Assembly (NCBI GenBank): GCA_027919835.1
Contig: JANVFP010000039.1
Location: forward strand, 1-64,000
Length of the DNA: 64,000 nucleotides
Reading direction: 5' to 3'
From: Lentinula raphanica
Taxonomy: Eukaryota > Basidiomycota > Agaricomycetes > Agaricales > Omphalotaceae
Positions within the stretch are counted from its first letter, which is position 1, and each line of letters opens with the position of its first letter. The position numbers were made by a program, and so were the translations under genes. The notes below the pieces were generated by a model that was not told the DNA's origin, searched no databases, and was given only the letters and a program-made list of their open reading frames with translations. Below are positions 11,545-24,830 of this stretch, in pieces.

Positions 11545-11842
11545 GGCGTTATAACAACGTAGTAGTGGGAAGACGGGTAAGTATAAGCTTGTTGGATGTA
11601 ACACCTGTAACGTATCGTGTTGGACTGAATTCGCGGGTGCGATCTACATCGCTGTCCGGCGTTCAGCGCCTCCCTCGGCTTTGACAGAAACATTCACCGA
11701 GGCGGCTCAACCATTGCCCGAGTATGGTCGGGGCAAGCACTGAACTGATCAAAATTTAGCAGAATTAGAAGCAATGTATGATAAAAATTTGAGCATCCAT
11801 GGAGGTTATGTACAGGTAATGAGAAGAGGGAAACAGGCGTTG

Positions 11843-13984
11843 TTACACGAACCGGGCTGAAGCTAGATTCTCCCTGAAAATGCTGTCCCGAACTAGGATC
11901 ATGGACATCAAGAACTGATTCTGCTAACGTGTTCGAGATTATGCTTACCCGATTTTAAAGTAATGGCAGTTGCTTTCGTATCCTGCAAGGCAAATGAGAG
12001 CTTGGAATTATGAGGGCAATGCATAACTCACGGTAACAGAAGTGGTATATATGTATGTTGTCCGTTGAGCGTTGGAATACTTGATCGCAATATTGCGAAA
12101 TCTGTCCTTGATGACTGAAACATGGTCAACCATCGACGTCAAACGCTGCTCGTCCATGCACTCACACTTGGCAATGGGGGTTATATCATTCGGCTGGTTG
12201 CCATATTCCCGAACAAAGTTTCGGAACTGGATTCCACTCCGGAGTTTTCGCTTGAGTATATCGCACTTGTTCAAGAAGCAGACCATTGTGGTATGTTGGA
12301 GGAGTCTCGAGGTGATAATGGCTTTCCACAACGCGACAGAATCATTGAGGCGATTGACAGACGGATCCTCAAGGAGGACCTCATCGAAACAAGATATGGC
12401 TGGGATCCTTGTTTTAGTTTTGTTCACAGCGACAACCCGTTGTAAAAGACCTACGAGCAACTAGAGACAGCAGGTGAGTGGTCGATGTTAACCTCATACA
12501 AGACAAACAGCGCACGAAATATAATCGCATTCACGTCTTGAAAATAAGGAATCCAAGCACGACGCTAAATCGAAATCTCAGACGAAAGGAAAACCGAGAT
12601 ACAGATTGTTCGCGTACCATAGTTCGAGAGCCTCCTACATCATAGATGATCCACTCGCGCTTTGGTCTAGCATTCAGATTCAATGCTGATGCGAAAGAAT
12701 CAGTAACAGACGACGAACGTTGGGCCTCGAGAATTACTGTTCGTTGTATCGACAAAGATGCGGTACTCTTGCACCCCTACAGTTCTCAGCCTTGAACGAA
12801 CGACATCGTCGTCGGACGGAATATATGAAAGTGACGCGATACGGTCAATGTCGTTGAGGAAACTGAAGCACGAGTGAGTGACAAATAAACGAAACAGAAG
12901 TCCGCACAATGACTTACAAACCGGCATTGTTCTCCATCTCTATATTTCGTTTCTTGAGAACACTTCGAACGATTCCACTCGTCCATAGCATCTTCATATC
13001 TTCCTTACATCCAGCGAGGATTTCAGTAGCACCCCCTTCCGCGGCTTCCTGCAATTCAAAACTTGCTCTAGTCTTCCCTGACACATTCCGTGTTCGACCG
13101 TAGGTTAGAAACTCTCTCCATCTCAAACCCCGAACGACCACTTCCTCTCCTTGTATTCTCCGTCTCCGACTTTTTCGCACACGAACCATGTGTCTAGATT
13201 CTGATTGCTCCCTCAAGGGACTATCCATTCCTGGGTCGCTCTGAGTTTCTGGTATGTCGTCCATGCTTGTCACTTCCTCCGTTGCTGCACCGAGCCTCAG
13301 CTTGAGATCTGTTTCAACCCGACGGAGAGGCGCTAACTTGAGTCGAAATAACTGGAGCTTTTGTATGTCCTCTGGGGAAAGACTCGATTGCGGAGTTGGA
13401 CTGAGCTCTGGCTCGCTCGTGATGGAAAGCACGTCGATAGACCCTCTCGGTTGTGGAACACTTTCGAAATCATCGAGGTCCAGGTTTGCAGGGAGCGGAG
13501 GCTCTCCGTCAATCTCGGCTTGGAGGGCATCCATGATGGATGTGATGGACCGCACGAGATTGAGTTGTATCACTGCTTTCCACGAAGCTTTTTCGGCTTC
13601 CCATTCATCTCGGGCATACTCCAAACGAAAATCTATGATCAGACCAGCTAAGTCGGAGAGCAACGATCAAACATGGAGGCATACTCTTCAAAGTGGTGGA
13701 TTTTCCTGTTCGCCCGCGAATCGCGATCGTCAGCCACGGGACATCAATGATAGATCCTGGTACTACTCACCGCTCTCAGATTGGCCAAGCAGCAGAACCT
13801 TGACCATCTCCTTCTGTTTTTGAAGCAGTTGCTTTTCCTGCCTCAGCTGCTCATCTATCGCATCACTGACCCGCTTCTCTTCGGTTTCCCTCATCTTCCT
13901 CGTCGCTCGCTCAGCCGGTGTCTCGTTCAATGGAGGGCGTATGAATTCGATGAATGGGTCCGTTTCGTCGATCATGACGGGCAT
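11843..13984 (-). CDS. Divergent G-protein alpha subunit with large insert
   Basis: Nine exons (13771-13984, 13685-13705, 12918-13632, 12719-12862, 12618-12666, 12516-12564, 12032-12399, 11949-11982, 11843-11892) give 547 codons, versus ~350 for a usual G-alpha. Visible motifs are P-loop GQSESGKST (67-75), helical domain start WKAVIQLNLVRS, arginine-finger region SRLRTVGVQEY (R341, T344), G3 box DVGGSR (374-379), FLNKCD (N441-D444), TSVTDTKA near the end and VRDSIFREN at the C-terminus. The insert of ~130 residues lies inside the helical domain and is acidic and serine/proline-rich. The G3 glutamine that positions the attacking water is serine 378, so GTP hydrolysis should be slow or altered. 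There is no Gly2/Cys3 lipidation start. Two residues before ISCFDE appear lost compared with relatives. It presumably acts in heterotrimeric or stand-alone GTP signalling. An apparent frame break after VQEYRI is resolved by a 52-bp intron. Confidence 0.88.
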
Positions 13985-16100
13985 GGCGATGAGTCCAGAG
14001 AAAGAAAGCTTGCACTGGAAGGGGGAAGGATGAAAAATTGACGGCGAAGACCGTGGCTGATTAGGAATTTATATCGCCTGTCAGAAGGCACAACAAAAAT
14101 CTTCGAAGGCGGAATGTATATGAGATATAGAAAACCCGTGGAACCTGATACATAGAAACGAAGGCTGGATGTGGATATATCATTGATGGAGGTTTATGTT
14201 GACTGAGAAATTAGAATGATTCTGATGGCGGCGGCGCTAGTTCTTCCTGTACAGTGTACATACCCTGTGATGCTTCAGCGTTTGAAGGTGAGCTTAGATC
14301 GCCTCGCACAAATTAGGAGTGTAGCATACTCAACGCGGGGAGCAAGAGTTTTGGATAAAAGATACATTGCGTTCAATTCTCACAGATCATCATGCTGCCG
14401 TTGCGGCAAATAGCAAAGTCTGGAACAGCCAGGGAACAGCTCGTCGACATTCGAAGGTTTGAAGTTTGAACTCGACTCCTTGATCCGTTCATGAATGACA
14501 TTACTTACACTCTCTGATTCAGAAAAGTGTTTGACGGATTTGATTCGGTGTTAGTGAAACATTAGCTGGCATTGGTGACCATAAGCAGTACCCTGAAGAA
14601 ACTAAATAAAGGAACCACAGGTAGAAGAGGGCATGATATAATCAACCATCTATGATGGGAGAAGACACGACCAAGGGGCCGTTTCCTATATTCACGAGAG
14701 CAAGTAAACACGGTTTGTGTACGACGCATGGTCCTGGCTGATCCAAGCTGTGGTCGAATCATTGATTACCGTGGAGGGTAGGGTAAGCAAATACGCCAAA
14801 CATAAGAGACAGAACATTCAACAGAACATCGACAAGTTGGGATTTCGGACCTCAATCCATATGTGGAATGCGGGAGAAGAAATCGGTACCTTGTGTTTCC
14901 GACACGACGTAAGATTAGAGATTGGAAACGCAATCGAGTCTCGACAGAGTGACATGGCAACATACCCTTTCACAATATACGAGGATGAACGTTATTTTGT
15001 CAAGTAAACACCTGAATGGTGTTGGCGAATTGGATGGTGTCGTTGGACGAACGATTTCAACACGTCATTCGTACCCATTGCAGAAAACTGTATATCCGGA
15101 TTGAGATTAGAACCGAACAGCCTTGAAGCTATCTTTGACTACATAGCGCACCAGTAGTTTCATACACGACAGGAAGTACTGGTAGAGGCAATGAGTGTTT
15201 GATAGAGTAATCAACGGTCCATCGAAATGACAGAGACTCAGAGTCGAATAGTCTAAGGGCGAGTCAAAAAAGGACCAAGCGGAATCATTGGCAGGCCTTT
15301 TGTTCATGCAATTGAGTATTGAATTCTACCACCCTCTGGAATATAAAGAGCGGAATGATGACTGCACGTAGACTAACAGTAAAGAATATGAAACTGATAC
15401 AAAACATGTGCATGAGGGGCGAAACTTCAACGAACGTGATTATGTCGCACCTAATCGTTATCGTAAAATTCCAACATTCTCTCCTACTTATGCCTCTGCC
15501 GAGTTCCTTCGGTGTTCCTCCCCGTCTCATGCCTATCATACTTCAACGAAGCAGCAGCTATGTGACAGAGGTACAATTGTGTGACTTGAACGGTTGCCAC
15601 TTGAATGATACATCATCCGAGACTCATGGGCGTCGACTCACCTTTCCGTCTTTAGAGTACAGCCTTTGCTATCGTCTTGCCATTACCTATTCAAACCAGG
15701 CTATACTGTTGCATGAGTCTCGCGAAAGGTAATTCGAGGTTGCGAACAAGTTGAACAAGAAGTTGCGAAAAAGCTAATTTGAGGATAACGTAAGCGGTGA
15801 GTGATGCGTTTGGCGCCGAATAATCCCCCGCATGAACTTCGCCTCAGAATTTCTCTTCTTACGCGCTAGCTTACCTCACACCGTGCTATGGTCATTGTCA
15901 GTCACCTCGCAAAGAACCATAGATAGGCTTCAAGGTCGGAGCGCGGTCTTTCCTTGCGTTCATATTGTTATCGGAAGCCAAGCCGGATGTGAGCAGGTAG
16001 TATAAAGCCACGCTATGTTTTCGAGTTATAAGAACTAAAAACTAATATTGACCAGTAGGAGTAACGGCACAAATCACAGAACCGGAACTCGTCGACCAAA
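13985..16100. other. Intergenic, nothing recognised
   Basis: Frames up to ~140 codons occur on both strands (for example 15319-15732) but none resembles a family or pairs with splice sites into a longer product. Confidence 0.5.
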
Positions 16101-17274
16101 CTAGTAATCCCATGAAAGAACTGCCCGATAGCGCATCTTTCCATCTTTGAGCCTCGCCATCGCCCCTTTCACCCCATCGAGGGTCATAGGAAACTTCTCC
16201 GCAATGACATGAACCCCATTTCTTGCAGCGAACTCCAAAGCCTCCTTTCTGCATCGCAAATTAGGATTGATTCAATTGACGAGAGTAATACCGACTCACT
16301 GCATGAATCGCGTCGCGATCACACTTCCAGTAATACTGAAACCATTTCGAATCGTTTGGAAGTATGGCACAGTGAGCTCCCCATCTGATGCGGTCAGAGG
16401 GATAATCATAGCTTGTGGACTTAACAACGGATAGAACAATCCTAGATTCAACTTGGCCGAAGTGCAGATCAGGATGCGATCCAACTGTTTGGTGGTACCC
16501 AGTGTCGTGTAATCATCCACATCCTTGGTAACGTAGAATTCTTTGGCTCCAAGCTGTAAGGCCTCATCACGCTTTGATGCCGTAGCAGAGAACACCACAA
16601 CTTCAACTCCCATCTTTGCCGCAAACTGTATCGCGAGGTGGCCAAGGCCACCGATCCCGACTATGCCCACACTGTGATAGGGCCTGACGTGGTGGACAAG
16701 AGGCGTCCACACCGTAGAGCCACCACCTGCCAGAAATCTGTTTGGTTATCCAATCTTCCGATAGCAGGCAAGTACTTACACATGAGGGGAGCGGCATCTT
16801 CAGAGCTCATGTTTTCTGGGATTTTGAACAGCCACTGCTCTTTACGCACTGCCATGGTGCTTAAAGATCCTTGATCTAGGTCGGATACGCCATATATCTT
16901 CCAGTTAGGGCAATAATTGTCTTCTCCTCGTAGACACCAGTCACATCTACCGCAAGTCCAATTCGGATATCCCCAGCCAACTCGATCGCCGACTTGTACC
17001 AAGGATACATCGGATCCGATACTATGAACTATACCAATGGCTAGAAAGAAATTCCATGAACCCTGTCGAAATGTCGTCGAAACGTTATGAGCACTTCACC
17101 TTCGTGCCCCAACACCATATCAGTCTTCAGGAAATGGAGATCGGTGCCACATAATCCGCTATGAGTGACTCTCACAGCAACTTCATCAGCAGCAAGGTCC
17201 AGTGGATGCTCGAATGTCTTTTGGACAATTTCACCACACTCCGATCCGCAAAATTGGATACAGTCCAAACCCAT
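16101..17274 (-). CDS. Zinc-dependent alcohol dehydrogenase (MDR family)
   Basis: Four exons (17100-17274, 16780-17040, 16300-16726, 16101-16248) encode 336 residues, the usual length for the cinnamyl/YahK-type branch of the medium-chain dehydrogenases. Catalytic zinc ligands are visible: Cys42 in GLCGTDLHF, His57-Glu58 in VLGHE and Cys146 in PLMCGGST. The structural zinc site is CGRCDWC…C (Cys88, 91, 94, 102). The Rossmann loop is GIVGIGGLGHLA (from ~166). It should oxidise alcohols or reduce aldehydes with NADP(H), probably in the cytosol; the physiological substrate cannot be read. The spacing between Cys42 and His57 is shorter than the ~22 residues usual in the family, so the substrate pocket may be unusual. 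The first donor is GTGAAG within the GHE codons, which keeps the frame. Confidence 0.9.
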
Positions 17275-18409
17275 CGTGGTATGTACACCTGGTATTCTGA
17301 GAGAGAGAAAATGAGACTGATTGCGACCATGGTTGGTAGGACTTTGTAGCAGTCATGTGCGCAATAGAGTGGCGGAGGAAGTCTTGAAAAGTCCATGCGA
17401 GCGAACGACATGAAGGGAAATGTGCACAAGAATAGAAAAGAAACACGCCCAGAACCGTCTCAGGAACGAAGTGTCCGGTGAACAGCGTTCACATGAACGG
17501 CGGTAAGCATATGGAAGTATGTAGACTCAGGAAACTCAGAGCAAAGTACAGGACCAGCTTGTTCAATACAGACGCAAGATACAGTCCTTGACGGCTCAGA
17601 GGAGCTGTTCGATGGTGAACGCAGTATGTTCTATGTGGATACCAAAAATACGCTCCCAGTTACCGGTACTTAGTACTAACTAACGTCGCAGAAAAATCTC
17701 ACACAACCATGACTCCTACTCCCGGAATACAACGGTTTTGTTCATGACCCTATCTACCGCATCTGTTTCAAGGACCCGAGGTATACAATCTTGTCGGGGA
17801 CCTGTCGCTCAACATTCTGCATTTTAGGCTCATCGGCGTCTCCGACCATTCCCGAGTCCACACAATGTCCTCCATAGAGCTCTTACTATCAGTTGCAGAG
17901 AGTACTTACAGGAGAAGCTGAGCAATTGTATATGTTACACTGTGAAACCAAAACCCATATACAGCTTGCCAAGAACTCACTGAAAGAAAGTCTACGGTTT
18001 ATCCGGACGTTAGTCTAATCCCTCTCCTTTCCATGTGTTTCAGAATCTATCTTTGCAGGCCATACGTAGGCACGGCAATAAATTCGTGCGAGGAATCCTG
18101 GACATCCTCGGACCTCTAGCTTGATTCGAAGTTCATGAACCAACACTGCTCACGACAAGCATACTGATCATTGGTAGTCGACGTGCAGTGATATATACAT
18201 TCGCTCCATGAGTCAATCGTCGCGAGCTTTCCCTGTACCATTGAACAGTACGAATGATATGCATCAATGCCATCTTTTTCTTCCTATGATCATGAAACCC
18301 AAACCCCCCGTCATCCTACTATCAATCGCTCAACCGTATCGAGAGCATGATCCACGAACGCCGCAAGGGGGGTGGGGGTTAACCCTAACCCCTTTCCGGA
18401 GACCAGGGA
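17275..18409. other. Intergenic, nothing recognised
   Basis: No coherent gene. A short telomere-like string (GGTTAACCCTAACCCC) at about 18376-18391 is too short to call a repeat. Confidence 0.5.
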
Positions 18410-19882
18410 TCAAAACGTTCGTTTCCCGCTCGTCTTTGGAAGCATAGTAGCGCGAGCAATGTCATGCTGACGCCAGAGAAAAGAGGTAGTGGGTTTCACA
18501 GGTGGTGGGGCCGCTGTAGTCGGAGCCGTATGAGATTTCTGTCCTTCATCTCCGTACGTTTCCATCTCGGTGTCACTCGCCTCTGTCTGCGTCTGAGCAG
18601 ACTCGCTCGCATCCACATGCTGCGACATAGACATCGACTTCGACCACTTCGGCAATATCTCGTCCATCTCGTCTCGGAGCAACTGAGATGGGACGGATAC
18701 AAGGCTAGACTGTGTATCGAGAAAGCTACTCCCGTCACCTGCGCCTTTGACATCCACCTTTCCGGACCCAGATCCAGCACGAGCGCGAAGGAATAAGTAT
18801 TTGCTAGGTTGGGAGTGGGGGGAATTATCATCGATTATGATTGTATCCGTGTGCTCGTACCCAGGTCCAAGGCCACGTTCGGAATCTTCATCTGGCTCAG
18901 TATCCGTATCCGTATCATCCGCATCGTCACTTCCTTCGTCTTCGCTGATGCTGGGCTCCGTGCTGGCCTGCAGGTTCCCTACCCTGGATAGGTTCGTGTC
19001 GGGGTCGGAAGAAGAAGACTTCAAGGATGAGTTTGAAGAGCGGTCAAGATCACTATCGGAGTCAATGATACTACTCATCATACTTAAGTCAACTCATTGT
19101 ATACACGATTAGGGTGAAAAACTGTACTTACCTTGACGCAGCGCGTTTTACATCCTTGAAAGTGAAGGGTTCGTCTCCATCAGCCACTCGATTGAGACCA
19201 CCCTCTGTACCATTCATTCTACTTGCTTCTTTTCGTTTGCTGGTGCCAGAATAGAAGCCACCGTTATTGTTAGAGGAATCGTTGTCGATGTGAATTGTAG
19301 CGGAGGGCCTGTATACAGGACCAAGGGTGAGGTTGGAATTGTCGGAAGCATGGACGTTTTCTAGCTTGTGATCGTTGTCTTCGTAGGCCACGTTTGGACG
19401 ATAAGACTTTAGATGGCCCTCGAAATCGAAGCTAGGAGGAAAAACACATATTTAGAAGGAACTTTGAAATAAAGCGAGCCATAGCGATTGGCATCGGAGG
19501 TGCAGGATTCCCGTACCTCATCAAAGACTGGTGAGGATCACCTATAGCATGCTCGCCTTCGTCAACACTCTGCTTTTCATTCATACCGTCGTCTACGTCT
19601 TTCATTCCCACGTCTTCGTCCTCATCACCGAACAGAGAAGCATAGCTGCTCTGAGACATATGATAGTTACTTGAAACGGGATCTGGAACAGAGGAAGGAG
19701 AAATCGGCAGTGTGTGGATAGCCGTAGTCGTACGCCTGTGATTCGAATTAGTATTCTAGTCAACAAAGTCAGTGAGTAAAGTCAAATACGAACTTTTGTT
19801 CGCCGGGAACAGTGCGCGTTTCATGAGTTTCATGTTGATGAACTCTAGCCAGAGAGGAGGAAATAGTGAGTGGATCTGCCAT
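18410..19882 (-). CDS. Predicted acidic, disordered protein
   Basis: Four exons (19794-19882, 19517-19735, 19132-19431, 18410-19082) join in frame to 426 codons plus stop, with 58, 85 and 49 bp introns. The start MADPLTISSSLARVHQHE is followed by VPGEQKRTTTAIHTLP, an acidic FGDEDEDVGMKDVDD patch, a short ordered-looking block (SFDFEGHLKSYRPNV, LTLGPVYRP) and a long serine/aspartate-rich tail (DSDSDLDRSSNSSLK, EDEGSDDADDTDTDTE). I do not recognise the family. Composition suggests a soluble, largely disordered protein with many potential phosphosites and no signal peptide or membrane span. The clean splicing over four exons and lack of frame breaks argue that it is real. Confidence 0.75.
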
Positions 19883-20900
19883 GATGGGGACAATCGTTTC
19901 TGAGCGCGTGAATTATTGCAAGAGGGAGTCAAATGAGTGTGGCTGCGGTAATGAGATAATCGTTGAAGGAGAGACTTGTATGATACGGCGTCGCCGGCGA
20001 CAATGGAGAACTTCGGGACTTGAAAGAAGAGAAGCTCTGGTAGAAAGGAGCGGGTTTATCAGTTGGATGAGAAGAAAGCGGTAACGAACCAAGATCGCCA
20101 CTTTACTCACTTTTATAGCTGCCCCCACGCGCACACTATGCATTATGCATCAGAATACAAGGACAAGGGATAGACCGACAAAGGTTGCTCATGGTAGATC
20201 GCACACAAAGGGCCCTTTCATCTGCTACATTCGATTCCTTTGTTGTGTCTGAGGTGTCAAGTTCGGCACTGATATCCAGGTTATAGATTGACTGCCAAGA
20301 ATTCCCAAGGTAGAGCGTTGAATGTCGCAGTGGGCAGGTAAATGCACAATGAGATGAGTGAAAAGCAGTTTCTAAGCTGAGGTTTGACCTACCCTGACAG
20401 GAATTTGAAAGGCAACGTTAAAACTCAACGTCAAGTAGGAGACGAAGCGGTAGCATGTGAAGCTCTAAGGTCGTCGTAAATCGCTGGTCCAATTCAAGTC
20501 TGTAATGGGATTCGAGGTCATCAAGGCGAGAACAAAAAGACCCTGGGAAAAATATCGACCACCGTATACGGTATCGCCTACTTCAAGAGCTCGCAAGGCT
20601 TGCGTCTACTACCTCTCCTTACCTCCCTCAACAAACGCTGGGTGAAAACGTACGGTTCACGACGAACCAGTGTATTATTCACTGATGTACATACAACATT
20701 TAAATTTTATATCACCCTCTTGCTAGATAACGGTACATTTTTCAAAAGACTTGGGGACAAGTTTGTGGGTTGTCTGTACCGTATACGGGAGTCGGTACTA
20801 CGTACGTATTGAAATATCGTACATTAATTGAATTGGTCCGTTGTCGGTGAGTGGAGAGCTATCTTCGGTACGGGACTATCAAGCTAATCGAGAAGGATTG
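19883..20900. other. Intergenic, nothing recognised
   Basis: No coding family, RNA gene or clear repeat detected; AT-richer sequence around 20690-20840. Confidence 0.5.
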
Positions 20901-22805
20901 TCAGAAGAGCACTCTGCCACGAATCAGTTCGAAGTAAAGTACCTGATTATCATAAAATATCTCCTCTCTTCTTGTGAATTGTATGAGACTAACATTAGTA
21001 GAAGCCCGTGTCGTTCGCGTTGGTTGCTGGCTCTGGCTCAGCTCAGACAGAGAAACGCTGTTGCCGAGGGCTTTGCGGAGATTTGAACGAGAGGCCAACC
21101 TGTAAGCCTGTAAGTCAGAGCCGAACCTCAGCTGAAATCGAGTGAGATAGATGGATTTACATTGCCACTGTGAAGAGTGAGCTTGCTCGTAAGTGTATTT
21201 ACTCAAGGAGAATCATGGACACGTACGAACTGTTATCCCATACAGTTTTGCAGAAATGAAATTCCACGTCAACCTATACGAATCGCGTTCTGTCACATCT
21301 GCGATTCGAAACATCTGTACGATGAGGCTTACCAATTCAGTGGATGCTTCCCCGCGAAATAAACGCAGATTCCTACTATCTGGGCAGCAGCCAAAACGAG
21401 GCCTCGCGATACAAAGAATGTGAATAGCTTTTTGAGGACTGTGTCAGTCCTGTTCCGCTGCAGTCAGTATTCCGTACCGAATCGTTTCGACAGAAGGCTT
21501 CATACTTACTGTTTGTATCCTGTACGAGAATTATGTAACGAGAAGGAGATGGTCGTTAAAGCAAGAATTTCGGAGAATGTGGCCAGGACAAGCGCAATGC
21601 CCATTTCAACCTAGATCATATAACAACGGAGGTGGTAAGAACTGGTACTTGAAACAACAAACATCGGAGGTGCCGATACGAACCTGGGCCTTCGTAGTGT
21701 AGAAAGTCATTAATTGGGCATTGCCACTCTGAAACAGCCGTACACTCAGCACTACAAGCAGGGTGAATCAACAGATCAACGCTACGAAACACATCGGAAT
21801 ACTACTCACTCAATCCTGCCACTGTAAATAGACAATAGACCGGTGAATCTCTCGTATTCCGATACTCAGGTGAAATTCGTACCTACTGATCCCAAGGCCG
21901 TAGCTACCTGATAGCGATAAGAGATGAGGCCGGGGTGATTGACATACACGACAGGCAGCTTACTACTATGAGCGTGACAATGGCAGGGGCTTGCTGTACT
22001 ATATAGGCAATCATCAAAAACCGATCGATGCTAGAGGTTTCCACACTTACACTTATATACTCGTGAAGCAAAGAAGATGTTGACCCTAAAAACATGCGGC
22101 GAAGGTCAGACATAGGAACGTCAAGCACCGAACGATAGGTAACTTTACACAAAGATGACCACGAAAGAGCAAAGTATTTCGACTTTCAGAACACTGACAT
22201 TCCGCTTCAGAAAATTCTGACGAAATGGGATTCGAGTAGACATACGGCGAGAACATAGTGAAGACTTCAACATTGCCGAAGTTTGTGATCTCATGGAGGA
22301 TGAGATTTGCGAAAGATGATGCGCATTGGACGACTAAACTCACTAGGTAGAACCGAATGACTTCTGCGTTCATGAATGTAAGCGCGAAATCCATGAATCT
22401 ATCGTGAAATAGCCACAGTCAGTACACAAAGCAGATGCCATTGTCTAGCAGTTCAGAGACGTACACCAGCGCAGTGACCTTTATTTGATACGGCTATCGT
22501 CTATCATCCCACAGCTATTCACAGCCAGCGTTCACGTACCAGTGTGCGTAGAGGCCATTTGTCTTGATTCGTTGTGTAATAGATCCATGCCTGGACTGTG
22601 GTTGCACCAACGAGTCTGAAGAGCATCATGATCAAAACCCAGTCAGCTGAATCGATACAATGAATATCTCACATAGTAGAGACTACGAAGCCTGCAGAAT
22701 TGTGCATAAGGACAGGAGCGCAAATTGACATGAACAATGCGTACCATAGAAGAACCAATTCACTTTGTCCTTCACCTCTATAGCACTCTGTATCGATACT
22801 GACAT
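20901..22805 (-). CDS. DUF6534-like multi-span membrane protein
   Basis: Reconstructed 5' exons: 22745-22805, 22673-22691, 22540-22615, a 14-nt microexon at 22465-22478, 22344-22398, 22246-22289 and one starting at 22085. Joined, they read …FFYGFVVSTILVGATTVQAWIYY, then KWPLRTLVTALVFMDFALTF, FYLITNFGNVEVF and SPVNIFFASRVYK. This is the order of the helix-rich N-terminal part of agaricomycete DUF6534 proteins, which have about seven membrane helices. Later pieces are EMGIALVLATFSEILAL, LHNSRTGYKQ, TDTVLKKLFTFFVSRGLVLA and LTWNFISAKLYG. A polar tail contains SRSNLRKALGNSVSLSELSQ and ends at 20901. Exact splicing of the last four exons was not fixed. Function is unknown for the family; location is a membrane. 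Two very short exons (19 and 14 nt) explain why no long frame is visible. Confidence 0.7.
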
Positions 22806-24603
22806 CGAAGAGAAATGGTAGAGAGGTAGGTTCAGAAGGCGAGAATTGTGGCCATTATCGAGATATCAGCCTATTTGAAGATCCTCCAGCCTAAGCCTTC
22901 GGGTCCCGGGAATATCTTTTTTACACCCGTGCCTGCTTGATATGTATCCGACGGAACCGTTGATGTCTGAAAAGTTGAAACCCGCCTCGTGGACAACATG
23001 GATCGACAATCATCTGGAGACAGGAGCTTGGAGGAGCTGGGCCGATCCTTGACGATTTTCTGCGAAACTATCCTCTCCTCGTCGACCAACCCTATGGTAG
23101 AGTACGATGAGAGTAGAACTTTTCAAGATATAGGATTATGAACGTTGCCTTGTATGAAAATGAGCCTTCTTCCCTTCTTTGAATCCTTTTGAGATAGATA
23201 AATCCGCTGATTTGATGAGCATCATCTCTTCCGATGGAGGAAATTCTCCGTGCCCGTCCGATGTCAAGCGCCAAATGCTACCAAGCTATGCTAAGGCTTG
23301 CGCTGAATCGTCACTACTATGTAGTACGTAGTCTGAATGCTATGAAAAGTATAGATGAGGGCCAGGAGGGGCCTGGGGCAGAGTAAGTATATGTAGATGG
23401 CAGTCAATAGTAGAAGTCTATTCCTACGCTTTTCTACGGCATCCTTGGGCAGCCTTCCATCCACGTCTTCAGAAAGAATTTGAAAGTGGGAAATGGCAAC
23501 AGGAAACAACGTAGTTCGCGCTTGACTTGACCTGGTAGAATCAGATAGGATTTCAACTCTTCATGCTGATCAGCGTGCATGTCCTGAGTCTTGCGGGACA
23601 CAGATAGTCACATAGAACTTAGAACTAGGTTTCGAGATTTTCGTTAGTGTCAAAGGGTATATCGATTCTGCCTTACTTGGGTCCTGCGGCCTGCCCAACT
23701 GTGTCCAATCACTGTCAAACGTGAGGAATCAATTTCAAGAAATGAATGACATACGTTGTTCCAGCTAGCAGCAGTTAGCTCCCTATAGCTCAGTCAAATT
23801 GAACAGGTTGTCCTCTGCCTGTCCTACTATAGGCTATTTGAGTTTCTGAAAGTCGCCTCTAGATCTCGGCAAATGCCAATCGCGTTTCAACGACTTCCTT
23901 CCTCCCTCTTCCTCTCCTCTCCTCCCAGTGTGGCATTTCCTGGACGCTGAAATTGTTTATACTCGCCGGACAGAATCGACAGTCTGTTCGTTCAAGATTT
24001 GTCGACATTGTCGAAAGATTTACGAGCAGCGCAGTGGAGCGCAGTGCGCACAGAAGACTGAGTGCCCCTTGCGATTAACTACGTTGGCATGTAGTTTACA
24101 GTATTGACATCTGACGAGCAAAAGTGAGTTTTCCGGGGGATGTAGCAGCTATCGCTGAAAAATACTCACCTCATACAGAAGCAATGCCAGGACGAGGAAC
24201 TTATAACACATGTTGGCATCAAAGAGGTACAAGCAGCGAACCTCAATGCCATTGGAAAATTGAAGTATAAGTGAAGATGGACGGCCTTCATTTTGACTCT
24301 TGAGTCTCGGGTGGGTTCGTTGATTATGTCTTTCCGAATCAACCTACGCGGCGATGGGTCTTGTTTGGACTGGCTGGGTTCAGTACTTGCACTTTAAATG
24401 GCGAGGGGCTGGATGAAAACGCGTTCGTTCTGGTCTGCGTAAACGCCACTGTCAGTTCTCTTCTGGCAGTACCGCATGGACGTTGATGATGACTGTAACC
24501 GCGACTTGGAGTAGAGTAAGTGACATGCCGAGTTCGGCAGGCGAGCATCCCGGATGTAACGTAAAGTTGAATTCATTGTGGTTAGTCAGAATTTTTGTTC
24601 TTG
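22806..24603. other. Intergenic, nothing recognised
   Basis: Short unrelated frames only. A CT-rich tract around 23895-23930 could belong to a promoter, but no gene follows on either side within a few hundred bases. Confidence 0.45.
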
Positions 24604-24680
24604 TAACTCTTCTCTCTCCTTCAATATCTTTCTCTTCTCTCTGGTAACGCTCCATCTCTTCCTTCGTGGCAATTGCGCCC
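24604..24680 (+). promoter_or_regulatory. CT-rich promoter tract before G-alpha gene
   Basis: About 75 bp strongly enriched in CT runs (CTCTTCTCTCTCC…CTCTTCTCTCTGG) ending ~150 bp before the ATG at 24831. CT-rich blocks just upstream of transcription starts are common in highly expressed fungal genes. Role inferred from composition and position only. Confidence 0.4.
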
Positions 24681-24830
24681 TTGAAAGTTCAGGAGCCCCC
24701 ATTGAACAAAACTCAACCGGTCGCTCGTTTCTCCTAAATATATTCCCTTCTACCTACCTACTCGCCTTCACTACATCCAAAAATCACAAGAAGACCAACT
24801 TGAGTCCGAACGCGCGCAAAGTCACTACAA

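Noticed and set aside
12666..12762. Frameshift in the divergent G-alpha after VQEYRI
   Set aside because: A 52-bp GT..AG intron (12667-12718) restores the frame into PKREWIIYDVGGSR.
14717..15732. Plus-strand frames of 96 and 137 codons as genes
   Set aside because: No domain, no splice partner, and equally long frames on the opposite strand.
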